A DNA stretch of 64,000 nucleotides, taken from Methylococcaceae bacterium UBA6146. Lineage in GTDB: Bacteria; Pseudomonadota; Gammaproteobacteria; Methylococcales; Methylomonadaceae. Position numbers and translations under genes: made by a program. The notes under the pieces are model-generated. The model had not been told where the DNA came from. It did no database searches and worked only from the letters and a program-made list of their open reading frames with translations. Of this stretch, positions 34,441 to 44,960 are shown piece by piece; within the stretch, counting starts at the first letter, position 1, and every line of letters begins with the position of its first letter. Where the stretch lies: the NCBI GenBank assembly GCA_002422395.1, contig DIUY01000011.1, positions 1 to 64,000 on the forward strand, given 5' to 3'.

Positions 34441-35199
34441 TTAGCGGGGTTTGTTGTCACGCACCAATCGCACGGCACGGGCAAAATTGACATCATCATT
34501 AATGGCTTCGCCTTCTTTGAGGTGGACAAACCACGCGCCGCCGCCATAACCGGCATAAGGGGAAGATGACCAAAGCCAAGACGGGCTGTCAGGAAACACT
34601 TGGTTGTTGATAAACAAGACCCCAGCGGCTTTGTTCCCAGTTTGTTTGTCAAGTAGGGTTTTTAGTTCATCAATTGTGGGTACCCGCCAGTCCGTAAAAC
34701 CCACATAACCGCCTTGCCGGTTAAGCGCCTTGGCGGCGTCGAGGGCTGCCTGCCACGTGTATATTTGGGCTTGGTCTTGTACCTTGTTATTATGCCAGCC
34801 CTGCCCTTGCGCGAACCGGCACCACATTAGGCCTGTTTGGGTTGCTATTGCCGTGCCGTTGGTTGACACAACATAGTTGCCGATGGTGGTTTCTTTAGGA
34901 TTTGCCCCGCTTTTTTCTGGGTTATGCGCTGATTTGCCATCGTGATGGTGGGCATGAGGATGACTGTGATGGTGGCGCTCTTTTTCCTTGATCCAGTCGT
35001 CATGTTGTTTTCTTTTTACCGGATCCAACAAAACCTCACGGGCTTCATTGAGGATTCGGGTGATACGTTCGGCGGCAACCTTGTCGACCGCCTTATCGGG
35101 ATGGTGCAATTGCAGCAGGGCTTTATGCGCGGCTTTAATCACAATATCCGGGGCGTTGCGGGTGACTTTTAAATTATCGTAATGGGTGCGTATTTTTGA
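34441..35199 (-). CDS. J-domain protein with DUF1566 domain
   Basis: The 252-residue protein starts at ATG 35199, preceded by TGAGGAA. Residues ~1-65 are a J domain with the HPD motif (LHHPDK), expected to stimulate a DnaK partner. A His-rich linker follows (HHHSHPHAHHH), which might bind metal. The C-terminal ~130 residues are a DUF1566 (Lcl-like) domain: ATQTGLMWCRFAQGQGW, GGYVGFTDWRVPTIDELKTL, and LWSSSPYAGYGGGAWFVHL. This domain pair is uncommon. There is no signal peptide, so it should be cytosolic. Confidence 0.88.
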   Translation of the reverse strand, partial: SKIRTHYDNLKVTRNAPDIVIKAAHKALLQLHHPDKAVDKVAAERITRILNEAREVLLDPVKRKQHDDWIKEKERHHHSHPHAHHHDGKSAHNPEKSGANPKETTIGNYVVSTNGTAIATQTGLMWCRFAQGQGWHNNKVQDQAQIYTWQAALDAAKALNRQGGYVGFTDWRVPTIDELKTLLDKQTGNKAAGVLFINNQVFPDSPSWLWSSSPYAGYGGGAWFVHLKEGEAINDDVNFARAVRLVRDNKPR

Positions 35200-35263
35200 C
35201 ATAGTGTAATTCCTCAGGCGTATCATCGCCCCCACGCTAAAACGCGCGGGCGAAGTTTACGCA

Positions 35264-36619
35264 TCATTTCGCTCCCTTGGTGCTTGCGCTTTGCCCACTG
35301 ATCGGTTGCGGATCAAGGTAGGCGACGCTCAAATGTTCTTCAATCAGGTACTTACGCGCCACATCACGGACTTGTGCGGCGGTGACCTGATTGACTTTAT
35401 TGACATATTCATCGGCTTTTTGCCAGCCTAAACCAACCGTTTCCAACATGCCCAACTGCATGGCCTGATAAAAACCGGAATCTTTCTCGTAAACTGCACC
35501 AGCCAAAACCTGGGCTTTAATGCGTTGCAATTCGTCGTCATTAATCAGACTTATTTGTAGTTTGGCGATTTCATCTTTTAGGGCCGATTCTAGCTCAAAC
35601 ACCGTTTTGCCTTCAGCCGGTGTCGCCTCTAGCTCAAATAAGCCCGCCAACCTTGATGCCAGGCCATAACCGGCGCCGGCAGAGACGGCGATCTGCTTAC
35701 CGCGCACCAACTCTTTGCTCAACCGTGCGCTACTGCCACCATCGAGAACGCCCGCCAGCACTTCCAGCGCGTAGGCTTCCCATTCCTGTCCGGCGGTTTT
35801 TAAAGACGGCACTTTATAACCCATGACCACAGAAGGCAGTTTTGCCGGGACTTTAACGGTCATTTTCCGCACTCCGAGTTGGTCAATTTCGGTTTGCGGC
35901 TTTAAAGGTTTGATGTCGCTGGGTTTGAGTGCGCCAAAATACTGTTCCGCCAGCGCAAATACGGCGTTAGGCTGGACATCGCCAACCACCACTAACGTGG
36001 CGTTATTGGGCGCGTACCAGCGTTGGTACCACGCCTGCAAATCATCGACCATGTAATTGGCAATATCGGCAGGCCAGCCTATCACCGGATGCTTATAGGG
36101 GCTATTGCTGTAGGCCATGGCGTTAAAATGTTCCGCCATTTTCGCCTGCGGATTGTCATCGGTGCGCATCCGGCGCTCTTCGGTGACCACCTGCAATTCT
36201 TTTTTCAGCTCTTCGGGCAACAGGCGCAAATGGCGCATCCGGTCGGCTTCCAGCTCAAAACTGACGGCTAGGCGTGAGGCTTCCATCGTTTGGAAATAAG
36301 CCGTGTAATCCTGTCCGGTAAAGGCGTTTTCATCACCGCCATTTTCGGCAATGATGCGTGAAAACTCGCCCGGCGGGTGTTTGTCGGTGCCTTTAAACAT
36401 CATGTGTTCCAGCATGTGGGAAATACCGGTGATGCCGCCGGGCTCGTAGCTCGAACCCACCTTATACCAGACTTGCGAGACCGCCACGGGGGAGCGGTGA
36501 TCTTCTTTGACCAAGATTTTTAACCCGTTTGCCAACGTTTTTTCCGCCACTAAAGCTGCCGCATCAGTGCTGATAACGGGCAAGCACAACAATAACACCC
36601 CTACCATTTGCTTCTTCAT
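35264..36619 (-). CDS. M16-family zinc metallopeptidase, catalytic subunit
   Basis: The 451-residue protein is read from the ATG at 36619 (MKKQMVGVLLLCLP), preceded by AAAGAGAT. A signal peptide precedes AAALVAEKTL. The zinc motif is HMLEH (H68, E71, H72), with a downstream Glu in the ENAFTGQDYTAY / LEADRM region as is usual for M16B. The second repeat has the R/Y-type segment GGSSARLSKELVRGKQ. It probably forms a heterodimer in the periplasm with the inactive M16 protein encoded at 32404-33708. Confidence 0.94.
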   Translation of the reverse strand: MKKQMVGVLLLCLPVISTDAAALVAEKTLANGLKILVKEDHRSPVAVSQVWYKVGSSYEPGGITGISHMLEHMMFKGTDKHPPGEFSRIIAENGGDENAFTGQDYTAYFQTMEASRLAVSFELEADRMRHLRLLPEELKKELQVVTEERRMRTDDNPQAKMAEHFNAMAYSNSPYKHPVIGWPADIANYMVDDLQAWYQRWYAPNNATLVVVGDVQPNAVFALAEQYFGALKPSDIKPLKPQTEIDQLGVRKMTVKVPAKLPSVVMGYKVPSLKTAGQEWEAYALEVLAGVLDGGSSARLSKELVRGKQIAVSAGAGYGLASRLAGLFELEATPAEGKTVFELESALKDEIAKLQISLINDDELQRIKAQVLAGAVYEKDSGFYQAMQLGMLETVGLGWQKADEYVNKVNQVTAAQVRDVARKYLIEEHLSVAYLDPQPISGQSASTKGAK

Positions 36620-36667
36620 AATTATCTCTTTACCCAATTGAAATAGCATATCGTTTATACCCAACAT

Positions 36668-37005
36668 AATAACCTAGTTATATGTCCACCAAGCACAAGC
36701 CAGTTAATGACCGCGCCCACCAGAAATAGTGCGCACCACCGCCGCGAGCAACAACCAGCCCCTGCCAACCCAATGCACAAGCTTACTACCTGTAAGCTAT
36801 TATATTCAACACTGTTTTCTTCTCTGCTTGCTCTCTTACGGTAACATTGCCTAGTTTATTGGCTCTATTTTAGGCGGTGCGCTTAGCTGAAAAACGCCAC
36901 TTTTTATAAGTGGCAATGTCGGCGGTAATCTGGCAATCTTAAAGGCTCACGACAGCCCTGTTTATTGGGCTAAATACTTGTCCATCACATTGGAGGCGAT
37001 TTAAT
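36668..37005. other. 338-bp gap between divergent M16 and glgB genes
   Basis: No gene was found. The only clear structure is a small hairpin GCCACTT-TTTAT-AAGTGGC at 36896-36914. As the two genes diverge, both promoters should be here; none could be placed with confidence. Confidence 0.4.
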
Positions 37006-39186
37006 ATGAAAAAGCAATCTGCAAACACGCTGGGAATTGATTTAATAAAAATCACGGAAGCAAGACACCACGATCCTTTTTCGGTTTTGGGTCGCCATCA
37101 ACAAGAAGGCCATATCATTGTAAGAGTTTATCTGCCATATGCCGAAACGCTAAGTTTTGCGGACGGCGGCGCCAACATACCCCGCATAGAAGGCACTGAT
37201 TTTTTTGAATATGCGGCGCAACCCAATGAACTGCCCAAACATTATCAACTGGCTTGGATTGATAAAGATGGCGGCGAGCATACGCAATACGACCCTTACG
37301 ACTTTGGCGTGCAGTTGCCTGAGTTTGACCGGCATTTGTTTGCCGAGGGCAAACATTGGCATGTTTACCAAAAAATGGGCGCACATTTACATACGGTTGA
37401 CGGCATCAGCGGCGTATTGTTTACAGTATGGGCGCCCAATGCCGGTCGGGTTAGCGTGGTCGGCGACTTTAACCGCTGGGATGGCCGTTGCCATGCCATG
37501 CGCAGTTTGGGCGGCAGTGGCATTTGGGAATTGTTTATCCCCGGCTTGGCCGCCGGTTGCTATTACAAATACGAAATATTAAACCGGCAAAGCAACCAGA
37601 TCATGGTCAAGACTGATCCTTATGGCCAGCAATTTGAACTGCGTCCGCAAACTGCGGCAATGGTTATAGAAGAAGACACCTATCAATGGCAAGACAAAGA
37701 GTGGATGGACACGAGAAGCGGCCATGACTGGTTGCATGAGCCCATGTCAATTTATGAAGTGCATTTAAGTTCATGGAAACGTAATGCCCAAGGCGATTTT
37801 TTAAATTACCGCGAGCTGGCCAATGAGTTGGTGCCTTATGTTAAAGACCTGGGTTTTACCCATATCGAACTGATGCCGATCACCGAGCATCCGCTGGATG
37901 CGTCTTGGGGTTATCAGACCACCGGTTATTTCGCCCCGACCAGCCGCTTTGGCACACCCGATGATTTCCGCTTCTTTGTCGATGCCTGCCACCAACAAAA
38001 TATTGGCATCATTCTCGATTGGGTGCCCGCGCATTTCCCCAAAGATGCGTTTGCCTTAGCGCGTTTTGATGGCAGCGCATTATACGAACATGAAGACCCG
38101 CGCAAAGGCGAGCACCGCGACTGGGGCACATTGATTTATAACTATGGCCGCAATGAAGTGAAAAACTTTTTGCTGTCCAGCGCCGTTTTCTGGCTACGGG
38201 AGTTTCATCTCGATGGCTTGCGCGTCGATGCCGTTGCGTCGATGCTGTACTTGGATTACTCGCGGGAAAAAGATGATTGGCTTCCTAATATCTACGGCGG
38301 CAATGAAAACCTTGAAGCCATTGATTTTTTCAGGGAACTGAACACCGTAACCCACGAACAGCATCCGGGCACTGTCATGATGGCTGAAGAATCAACCGCT
38401 TGGCCGCAAGTGACCCGCCCCACTTGGGTTGGCGGCTTGGGCTTTTCAATGAAATGGAATATGGGCTGGATGCACGACATCCTGTCTTACATGAGCGAAG
38501 ACCCTATCCACAGACGTTACCATCATGACGAACTGACGTTCGGCATGTTGTATGCTTTCACCGAAAACTTCACCCTGCCTTTTTCGCATGATGAAGTGGT
38601 GCACGGCAAAGGTTCATTGCTTAATAAAATGCCGGGCGATGAGTGGCAGCGCTTTGCCAATTTACGCCTGCTTTACACTTTGATGTTCACTTATCCGGGC
38701 AAAAAGCTGTTGTTTATGGGTTGCGAATTTGGTCAAGGCACACAATGGAATTTTGACCAGTCACTGGACTGGTATGTGCTGGATTACCCGCACCATAAAG
38801 GTGTGCAAAACTTGTTGAAAGACCTCAACCGCGTCTATAAATCCAATCCGCCGCTATTTAAGCATGATTTTGATTACCAAGGCTTTGAATGGATAGACTG
38901 CCACGATGTCGAGCAATCCGTCATCAGTTACCGCCGTAAGGACGGTGACGGTAATGAGCTGGTTGTCGTGCTTAATTTTACCCCGATGGTCAGGGAAAAT
39001 TATCGGATTGGCGTGCCAGAAGCGGGCACGTACCATGAAATCCTTAATTCGGATGCCGGTTTGTATGACGGCAGCAATGTCATCAACACTGCGGTGTCTT
39101 CCGATCCGATAGCCTGGATGAACCTGCCCCAGTCTGTTAGCCTGACATTGCCGCCATTGGGTGGGATGATCTTAAAGCTATCCTGA
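37006..39186 (+). CDS. glgB: 1,4-alpha-glucan branching enzyme
   Basis: The 726-residue GH13 enzyme makes alpha-1,6 branches in glycogen. A carbohydrate-binding N-terminal module ([14 protein letters not shown]) and a CBM48 domain ([20 protein letters not shown]) lead into the catalytic barrel. This has [20 protein letters not shown], the nucleophile region [20 protein letters not shown], the acid Glu in [10 protein letters not shown] and [13 protein letters not shown]. Length is as in E. coli (728). The stop lies 13 bases before glgA. Confidence 0.98.
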   Translation: MKKQSANTLGIDLIKITEARHHDPFSVLGRHQQEGHIIVRVYLPYAETLSFADGGANIPRIEGTDFFEYAAQPNELPKHYQLAWIDKDGGEHTQYDPYDFGVQLPEFDRHLFAEGKHWHVYQKMGAHLHTVDGISGVLFTVWAPNAGRVSVVGDFNRWDGRCHAMRSLGGSGIWELFIPGLAAGCYYKYEILNRQSNQIMVKTDPYGQQFELRPQTAAMVIEEDTYQWQDKEWMDTRSGHDWLHEPMSIYEVHLSSWKRNAQGDFLNYRELANELVPYVKDLGFTHIELMPITEHPLDASWGYQTTGYFAPTSRFGTPDDFRFFVDACHQQNIGIILDWVPAHFPKDAFALARFDGSALYEHEDPRKGEHRDWGTLIYNYGRNEVKNFLLSSAVFWLREFHLDGLRVDAVASMLYLDYSREKDDWLPNIYGGNENLEAIDFFRELNTVTHEQHPGTVMMAEESTAWPQVTRPTWVGGLGFSMKWNMGWMHDILSYMSEDPIHRRYHHDELTFGMLYAFTENFTLPFSHDEVVHGKGSLLNKMPGDEWQRFANLRLLYTLMFTYPGKKLLFMGCEFGQGTQWNFDQSLDWYVLDYPHHKGVQNLLKDLNRVYKSNPPLFKHDFDYQGFEWIDCHDVEQSVISYRRKDGDGNELVVVLNFTPMVRENYRIGVPEAGTYHEILNSDAGLYDGSNVINTAVSSDPIAWMNLPQSVSLTLPPLGGMILKLS

Positions 39187-39199
39187 TTTAGGCTGACTT

Positions 39200-40633
39200 A
39201 TGAAAAAAGTATTGTTTGTCACCAGCGAAGCCCATCCGTTGATTAAAACTGGCGGTCTGGCCGATGTGTCGGGCAGCCTGCCGAAGGCTTTAGCGGCGCA
39301 GGGGACGGACATACGTATTATCATGCCCAACTATCAGGCCATCAAAACCACTGAGGCGATTTATTATAAAAGCACACTGCAATTGATTAATGCCGAGGTG
39401 AACATCCTAGAGACACGTTTGCCAGATAGTGATGTCATTGTCTGGCTGGTGGATTATCCGGCTTTATTTGCCGTTCCGGGCACCCCTTATCTGGATGAGC
39501 GCGGTGAAACCAGGGTGAACAACGCTGAACGCTTTACCTTGTTTTGCCGGATTGCGGTGGAAGTGGCGAAGAACCGCGCTTATCTGGACTGGCAACCGGA
39601 CATCGTCCATTGCAATGATTGGCAAAGCGGCCTGGTGCCGGCGCTGCTCTCGTTGGAAGCCACCCGTCCCGCCACGGTTTTCACGATACATAACATGGCC
39701 TATCAAGGCTTGTTCCCAAAAACCTCGCTGGCCACCTTGAATTTGCCCAAGGCGCTTTGGCATTCAAACGGTATTGAGTTTAATGACCAGTTGTCATTCC
39801 TGAAAAGTGGCTTGGCTTATTCGGACCGCTTGACAACGGTAAGCCCGACCTATGCCGAAGAAATCCAAACCGCAGACTTTGGTTATGGGCTGGAAGGGTT
39901 GTTGACCCATCGGCAAGCAGTGCTAAGCGGTATTATCAATGGCATAGATACGCAAGTATGGAATCCGGAAACCGACCCTAACCTCAGCGAAAACTTTAAC
40001 GCCCTTACGCTAGACAAAAAACAGGCCAATAAAACAAGCCTGCAACACCGGTTTGCCCTGCCCATTGACGGCAAAACCCCCGTTTTTGCGCTTATCAGCC
40101 GTCTTGTCGAACAAAAAGGCATCGACCTGATACTTAAGTGCCTACCCGCCATGCTGGATTTGCCGTTGCAATTTGTCGTGATCGGTGACGGCGACGCTAA
40201 TTTTGAACAGCAACTGTCCGGTTTTGCGCAGACCCGTCCCGACAAAATGGCCGTCATTATCGGCTATGATGAAGCGCTGGCGCATCTCGCTGAAGCAGGC
40301 GCCGATATGTTTCTGATGCCGTCGCGGTTTGAACCTTGCGGACTAAACCAGCTCTACAGCCAACGTTACGGCACCCTTCCGATTGTCAGAAAAACTGGCG
40401 GCTTGGCGGACACGGTGGTTGACACGCTACCGGAAACGCTGGCTGATAATACGGCAACCGGCTTCGTCTTCAATGCCGCCTCGGCGGGTGCGTTAATGGA
40501 AGCGATTAAGCGGGCGCTGTTTGTCTATAGCCAACCTGAAGCTTGGCAACAGCTACAGCGTAATGCCATGCACACAGACTGTTCGTGGCACAAAAGCGCA
40601 CAGCAATATTTGTCGTTGTACGGACAGTTGTGA
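39200..40633 (+). CDS. glgA: glycogen synthase
   Basis: The 477-residue GT5 enzyme extends glycogen from ADP-glucose. It has the N-terminal KTGGLADV loop (ADP-glucose binding), HNMAYQGLFP, and the C-terminal FEPCGLNQLYSQRYGTLPIV with the catalytic Glu of the E-x7-E motif and KTGGLADTV. The length is typical. It is transcribed with glgB. No glgC or glgP is in the window. Confidence 0.97.
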   Translation: MKKVLFVTSEAHPLIKTGGLADVSGSLPKALAAQGTDIRIIMPNYQAIKTTEAIYYKSTLQLINAEVNILETRLPDSDVIVWLVDYPALFAVPGTPYLDERGETRVNNAERFTLFCRIAVEVAKNRAYLDWQPDIVHCNDWQSGLVPALLSLEATRPATVFTIHNMAYQGLFPKTSLATLNLPKALWHSNGIEFNDQLSFLKSGLAYSDRLTTVSPTYAEEIQTADFGYGLEGLLTHRQAVLSGIINGIDTQVWNPETDPNLSENFNALTLDKKQANKTSLQHRFALPIDGKTPVFALISRLVEQKGIDLILKCLPAMLDLPLQFVVIGDGDANFEQQLSGFAQTRPDKMAVIIGYDEALAHLAEAGADMFLMPSRFEPCGLNQLYSQRYGTLPIVRKTGGLADTVVDTLPETLADNTATGFVFNAASAGALMEAIKRALFVYSQPEAWQQLQRNAMHTDCSWHKSAQQYLSLYGQL

Positions 40634-40773
40634 CGTTTAAGCATCACTGGGGATTTTGTAGCGGTTTTTTTCAGAAGCAGGGCGGTTCTTGATACGGCCT
40701 TTCTGTCCCGTCTAAAGTTATCTACGCGCTATGCCCTGAAAATTTTTAATCTTTGAAAAATAGGAAAATTTGC

Positions 40774-41562
40774 ATGATTTTTTTAGAAAATTCTATTGTC
40801 CTTAACACTAATCATCTTAAAGATAGATTAATGGGTTCTGCGCTGCTAGTTTTATTGCTGATGAATACGCCTGTTATTGCAAATATTGATGACGACATAG
40901 ATCAAGATGACGGTAGCACGGGATCAGAATTTCCCCATATTCCAGAACCTATGGTCTTTGACCTCGTGCGTCCATTAGGTGTCACACAAGGGGAACTTGA
41001 AATCAACACCCTAGCCCAATATGAAACCCAAGGGAATAGCGTTGAATGGGCACCCGAAATTGAATACGCCATTCGCGATGGCTTAGCTATTGAGCTAGAG
41101 TTGCCGTTTTACAATGCAACATTAGAAGATTACAAATTTGCTATCCAAGACACCCTGCCAGATCATAGCCATCATTTTACCCATGGCTGGCAAATGATTG
41201 GGCGATATTCACGGCATGAATCAAGTTATTCTGCCGATATGCTATACATCGCTGGCTATCGGTTTAATGCTCGCTGGAGTACATTAAATATGCTTGGAAT
41301 AAGAAATGAAGATATTGGGAAGCATGCAAGCCTAGAGGGATTAGCTAATTTTACTTTTTTTTACACATTAAACGAAAACATGGCCCTTGGCATCGAAACT
41401 AATAGCGCATTTACTCGAAACCGCTGGGATTTTTCATTTTGGCCTCAGCTGCATGCAAATTTCACGGATAGGTTAAGTTTGCAGATGGGGGCGGGCTATC
41501 GGAATCTTCAAATTCAAACAAGTGGAATAGTGATTACTAGCCGATTAATTTACACATTTTGA
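40774..41562 (+). CDS. predicted outer-membrane beta-barrel protein
   Basis: The protein has 262 residues from the ATG at 40774, preceded by AGGAAAA; an upstream TTG at 40753 is less likely. A hydrophobic segment (GSALLVLLLMNTPVIA) acts as a signal, though with a long polar head. After an acidic stretch (DDDIDQDDG) come alternating strands ending in aromatic residues, and the last residue is Phe (RLIYTF), as in outer-membrane barrels. The sequence is AT-richer than neighbouring glg genes, which may point to transfer. Function is unknown. Confidence 0.68.
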   Translation: MIFLENSIVLNTNHLKDRLMGSALLVLLLMNTPVIANIDDDIDQDDGSTGSEFPHIPEPMVFDLVRPLGVTQGELEINTLAQYETQGNSVEWAPEIEYAIRDGLAIELELPFYNATLEDYKFAIQDTLPDHSHHFTHGWQMIGRYSRHESSYSADMLYIAGYRFNARWSTLNMLGIRNEDIGKHASLEGLANFTFFYTLNENMALGIETNSAFTRNRWDFSFWPQLHANFTDRLSLQMGAGYRNLQIQTSGIVITSRLIYTF

Positions 41563-41655
41563 TGTGTGATCGCCACAATCCTGCAAATGCGACATATAGG
41601 TAAAAGAAAAATAATGAGGCTTTCTATAAAAAGCCTAACTTAACGCTCCAGCCAA

Positions 41656-41687
41656 GTAGGGTGGGCAAAAACACCTGCTCACCCTAC
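41656..41687. terminator. hairpin between convergent genes
   Basis: GTAGGGTGGGCA pairs with TGCTCACCCTAC (one mismatch) across an 8-base loop. It separates the outer-membrane gene from the end of the V-type ATPase operon and could terminate both. Confidence 0.55.
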
Positions 41688-41700
41688 ATGACTAAAATTA

Positions 41701-43530
41701 TCAGCGCTTAGCGCAGCCCTCATAAAGCTGGTTTATTTTTGCCAATACGGCGGCGTACTCTACCGTTCCGATAGTGGCATAATTCAGGTTCTTGAATAAT
41801 CCGGTTAAACGGGTGAAATAATCACGTGCTTCATCCTGATTGGCAAACGCATAATCCGCGCTGACCAGCCCCACTATCTTTTTGAAATTTTCTTGTTGCC
41901 GTTTTATCGGCACAGCCACATCAACCGCATCGTAGGCATCTTGTTGCAAATACACCATGTCCAGAAATTTAGCCGCCTGATAACAAACAAAATCCTTAAG
42001 GGTAATGCCCTCTTCTCCGGCTACTTGGATCATCTGATAGATGCTGTCGCCGCGTTTCAGCAAGTCCAGCATGGCCTGTACATCGGCAGTCCAGCCACGG
42101 CCTAGGTTTTCCTCATACCAGGCATGGAGTTGGCCCAAATAACGTGACCAGGATAACAACGGGTCAACCGCCGGGTAAAAGCGTTTGTAAGCCCGCTCTG
42201 CGCTTAAGCCTAAAAAAGTTTTTACCGTGCCTAATGTGGCTTGGGTCACCGGCTCTTCAAAATTGCCGCCTGCCGGCGACACTGTGCCTATCATCGTTAA
42301 GCTGCCGATAGCGCCATCACTGTTTAAAATAACGCCGGCACGCTCGTAAATATGTTTAATCGCCGAATCAAGATAGGCGGGAAACGCTTCTTCGCCGGGA
42401 ATTTCTTCCAAACGTCCCGAAGTTTCGCGCATAGCCTGCGCCCAGCGCGAGGTTGAATCGGCCAGTAACAGAACATCCAAGCCCATTTGCCGATAATATT
42501 CACCCAACGTTATGCCGGTGTAAATGGAGGCTTCCCGTGCGGCAACAGGCATGGACGAGGTGTTGCAGATAATGATGGTCCTATCCATCAGAGACCCGCC
42601 ATTTTTAGGATCGGTCAGTTGCGGGAATTCAGTGATCGTTTCGACAATTTCCCCGGCCCGTTCCCCACAGGCAACAATGATAACGATGTCAACATCTGAA
42701 TTTTTGGAGATCAGATTTTGCAATACGGTTTTCCCGGCCCCGAATGGCCCTGGAATACAGGCCGTCCCTCCTTTTGCAATGGGAAAAAAAGTGTCAATCA
42801 GGCGTAACTGGGTAATGAGTGGCGTCACTGGATATTGCCGAGTGGCAATCCGGTCTTTCAGCAATTGGGCCGACAAAGCCTTACGTACCGGCCAACGTTG
42901 CTTTAAGCTGAGAGAACGCTCTTTACCAGTGTCCAGTTTTATTTTTGCCACGGGTTCATTGACGGTCACCGGCCCTGCCTGAATCCAAGTAACTTCAACA
43001 GAACCCGCGACATCAAAAGGCACCATGATTTTATGAGTGATACCGCGCTCCTTCACAGTACCCAGCACCGAACCGGCCCGCAACCGGCTGCCTGCCCGGA
43101 CAATTGGCGTGAACGGCCATGGAAAATTAACGTCCAGTGCCGGAAAATCAACACCGCGCGGCAAAAAGTAACCATACGCTGAAGCCAGTTCATCCAGGGG
43201 ATTCTGCAAGCCGTCGTAAACCTGACCTAATAAGCCCGGCCCGAGTTCTACCGAAAGCATTTCCCCGCTCTGCTCAACCAGGTCGCCTATACCAATGCCG
43301 ACCGTGCTTTCATAAACCTGGGCATCGGCGGTTTTACCATAAATCCTCAAAATTTCTGCTTTTAGACGTTCTTTATGCTTTGCCCCGCTTCGGCTTGGCA
43401 GTATGTAAATGATTTCATTTTTCGTCAGGGGCTGATTAATGCTATCCATTGCCTCAATAGAAACAATATCGTCCTGAACAGCTATGACTCGGGCGGTAGG
43501 CGTTTTTTCGCGATTCATCATTTTTCCCAT
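41701..43530 (-). CDS. atpA: V-type ATPase subunit A (catalytic)
   Basis: The 609-residue catalytic subunit of a V/A-type rotary ATPase has the beta-barrel start (VIAVQDDIVSIEAMDSIN), the 'bulge' domain specific to subunit A, the P-loop GPFGAGKTV, GERAGEIVE and SRWAQAMRETSGRLEEIPGE. It is the last gene of the operon here. In chlamydiae and related operons A is followed at once by B, but here B is the first gene, so the order is circularly permuted. The start at 43530 could be a little further in (MMNREK). Confidence 0.96.
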   Translation of the reverse strand: MGKMMNREKTPTARVIAVQDDIVSIEAMDSINQPLTKNEIIYILPSRSGAKHKERLKAEILRIYGKTADAQVYESTVGIGIGDLVEQSGEMLSVELGPGLLGQVYDGLQNPLDELASAYGYFLPRGVDFPALDVNFPWPFTPIVRAGSRLRAGSVLGTVKERGITHKIMVPFDVAGSVEVTWIQAGPVTVNEPVAKIKLDTGKERSLSLKQRWPVRKALSAQLLKDRIATRQYPVTPLITQLRLIDTFFPIAKGGTACIPGPFGAGKTVLQNLISKNSDVDIVIIVACGERAGEIVETITEFPQLTDPKNGGSLMDRTIIICNTSSMPVAAREASIYTGITLGEYYRQMGLDVLLLADSTSRWAQAMRETSGRLEEIPGEEAFPAYLDSAIKHIYERAGVILNSDGAIGSLTMIGTVSPAGGNFEEPVTQATLGTVKTFLGLSAERAYKRFYPAVDPLLSWSRYLGQLHAWYEENLGRGWTADVQAMLDLLKRGDSIYQMIQVAGEEGITLKDFVCYQAAKFLDMVYLQQDAYDAVDVAVPIKRQQENFKKIVGLVSADYAFANQDEARDYFTRLTGLFKNLNYATIGTVEYAAVLAKINQLYEGCAKR

Positions 43531-43577
43531 AAGTTTACGGCTTTCTGGTTATCGGCCAAGACCGACCGCCATTAACA

Positions 43578-44264
43578 TCAAAAGTCCACCACAAAGCCTT
43601 CAAGCCCCGCATCAACCAGTCCATCAAAGCGCTTAATCGCCTCGTCTGCGTTATAGTGTGACCAGCGATTAGCAATATCCCATCTTAAGACATAGATAAC
43701 TACCGCCGGAAAATCGAAATAATGCTGGCTGCATTGTTCGGCATAATAGTGCCAGACCAGATCGAGCAATAATTTTTCCAGTTCGTAAGATTTATTTTGC
43801 ATGAGCAACTGTTGGGCTGGAATAATCCAGGTTACTCGATGGCCGATACCAAAATCGTTTTTATCCCAATATTTTTCAATAGCTTCCACCCATCTGCCTA
43901 TGCCCGGAAAGGTGTTCTTGGGTGGTTTCTTAACACCGGCATGGCGCATTCTTAATGCGGACAGCAATGTCCGTAATTCAAGCCGCCAAATGATAATTTG
44001 TTTTAAAAAATGGTCGTTGATTGAATCAACAACCTCAACGCTTTTTTTGATGATGAATTCATCGGTGGCATGGGTTATTTGTGACCAGTGCAGTAATTCT
44101 TCAATGCGCCGCAAATCTTCGGCATCGTGCATGTCCAGCAAAGCCAGACGTTTATTCAGCTGAATACGGGACAGGGGTGTTTGGGTTACTGAAAAAAGCT
44201 GGGGCGGATGTGCGGGTAAGCTTGCCAGCAACATCGTGTATTTAAAACGCCCCTTACCCATCAT
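43578..44264 (-). CDS. DUF2764 protein of the V-type ATPase operon
   Basis: The 228-residue soluble, helix-rich protein (LLASLPAHPPQLFSVTQTPL, then WSQITHATDEF) is the DUF2764 member found between subunits E and A in chlamydial-type V-ATPase operons. It is thought to replace subunit C. It overlaps the end of the E gene by 4 bases (ATGA), so the two are translationally coupled. No signal or membrane segment is seen. Confidence 0.85.
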   Translation of the reverse strand: MMGKGRFKYTMLLASLPAHPPQLFSVTQTPLSRIQLNKRLALLDMHDAEDLRRIEELLHWSQITHATDEFIIKKSVEVVDSINDHFLKQIIIWRLELRTLLSALRMRHAGVKKPPKNTFPGIGRWVEAIEKYWDKNDFGIGHRVTWIIPAQQLLMQNKSYELEKLLLDLVWHYYAEQCSQHYFDFPAVVIYVLRWDIANRWSHYNADEAIKRFDGLVDAGLEGFVVDF

Positions 44265-44950
44265 TTTATAATGCCATCCATCATGGCATGAAAACGCGGC
44301 TGTAGATGTTCCAGTAACAGCGTTGCAACGGCTTCATCGGTAAAATCAATAACAATATTGTCATCTTTAAGCTTGAGCAGTAAGCCACTGTTAAGCTCAC
44401 CGGACACTTCAAATTTAACGCCCGTACGCAACAAATCAGCGGTAAGTGCGCCTACAAAATGGCTTAAAGCACCGTCTTGCAGTTCTTCCGTGTTTCTGTG
44501 TAAATCATCATTGCCGAACACATTTTCGGGGAGTTGAATCACAATATGCTTGGTCTGGTCCAGTCCGGTTTTATCGCGAACCTGTCCTGCCAGCGCAAGA
44601 ATCAGTTTCTCCAGAAACTTTTTCTCGACCATTTTTTTGCCAACCACGCGCATCACTTCCCGTTTGAAACTACTTGACAGTTTGTCCCGTAACCTCATAA
44701 AAGTGTCCCTAGCGGCTAGTTTTAAAGCATCTTCACCGGCGGTTTTTACCGCTTCAGCTTCGGCTTTGGCGTTCTTAACCAATATCTGCGCCTCAAGCTC
44801 AGCTTCGTTAATAATCCATTCCGCTCTTTTCTGGGCATCAAGCACTATGCTTTCAGCTTTTTCCTGTCCGGCCGCTATGCCCTGTTCTTTTAGCCTCTCA
44901 ATCAGCGCTTCCACACCAGATGAGGTTGTTTGTGCCTGTTCATTTTTCAT
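44261..44950 (-). CDS. atpE: V-type ATPase subunit E (peripheral stalk)
   Basis: The 229-residue protein is read from the ATG at 44950 (MKNEQAQTTSSGVE); the longer frame to 45094 overlaps subunit K. The N-terminal ~100 residues form a charged helix (ALIERLKEQGIAAGQEKAES and on), the right-handed coiled coil of the stator stalk. The C-terminal half is globular. The start lies 10 bases after the stop of the K gene. No separate subunit G/H gene is seen. Confidence 0.9.
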   Translation of the reverse strand: MKNEQAQTTSSGVEALIERLKEQGIAAGQEKAESIVLDAQKRAEWIINEAELEAQILVKNAKAEAEAVKTAGEDALKLAARDTFMRLRDKLSSSFKREVMRVVGKKMVEKKFLEKLILALAGQVRDKTGLDQTKHIVIQLPENVFGNDDLHRNTEELQDGALSHFVGALTADLLRTGVKFEVSGELNSGLLLKLKDDNIVIDFTDEAVATLLLEHLQPRFHAMMDGIIK

Positions 44951-44960
44951 GGTGCAGTTG

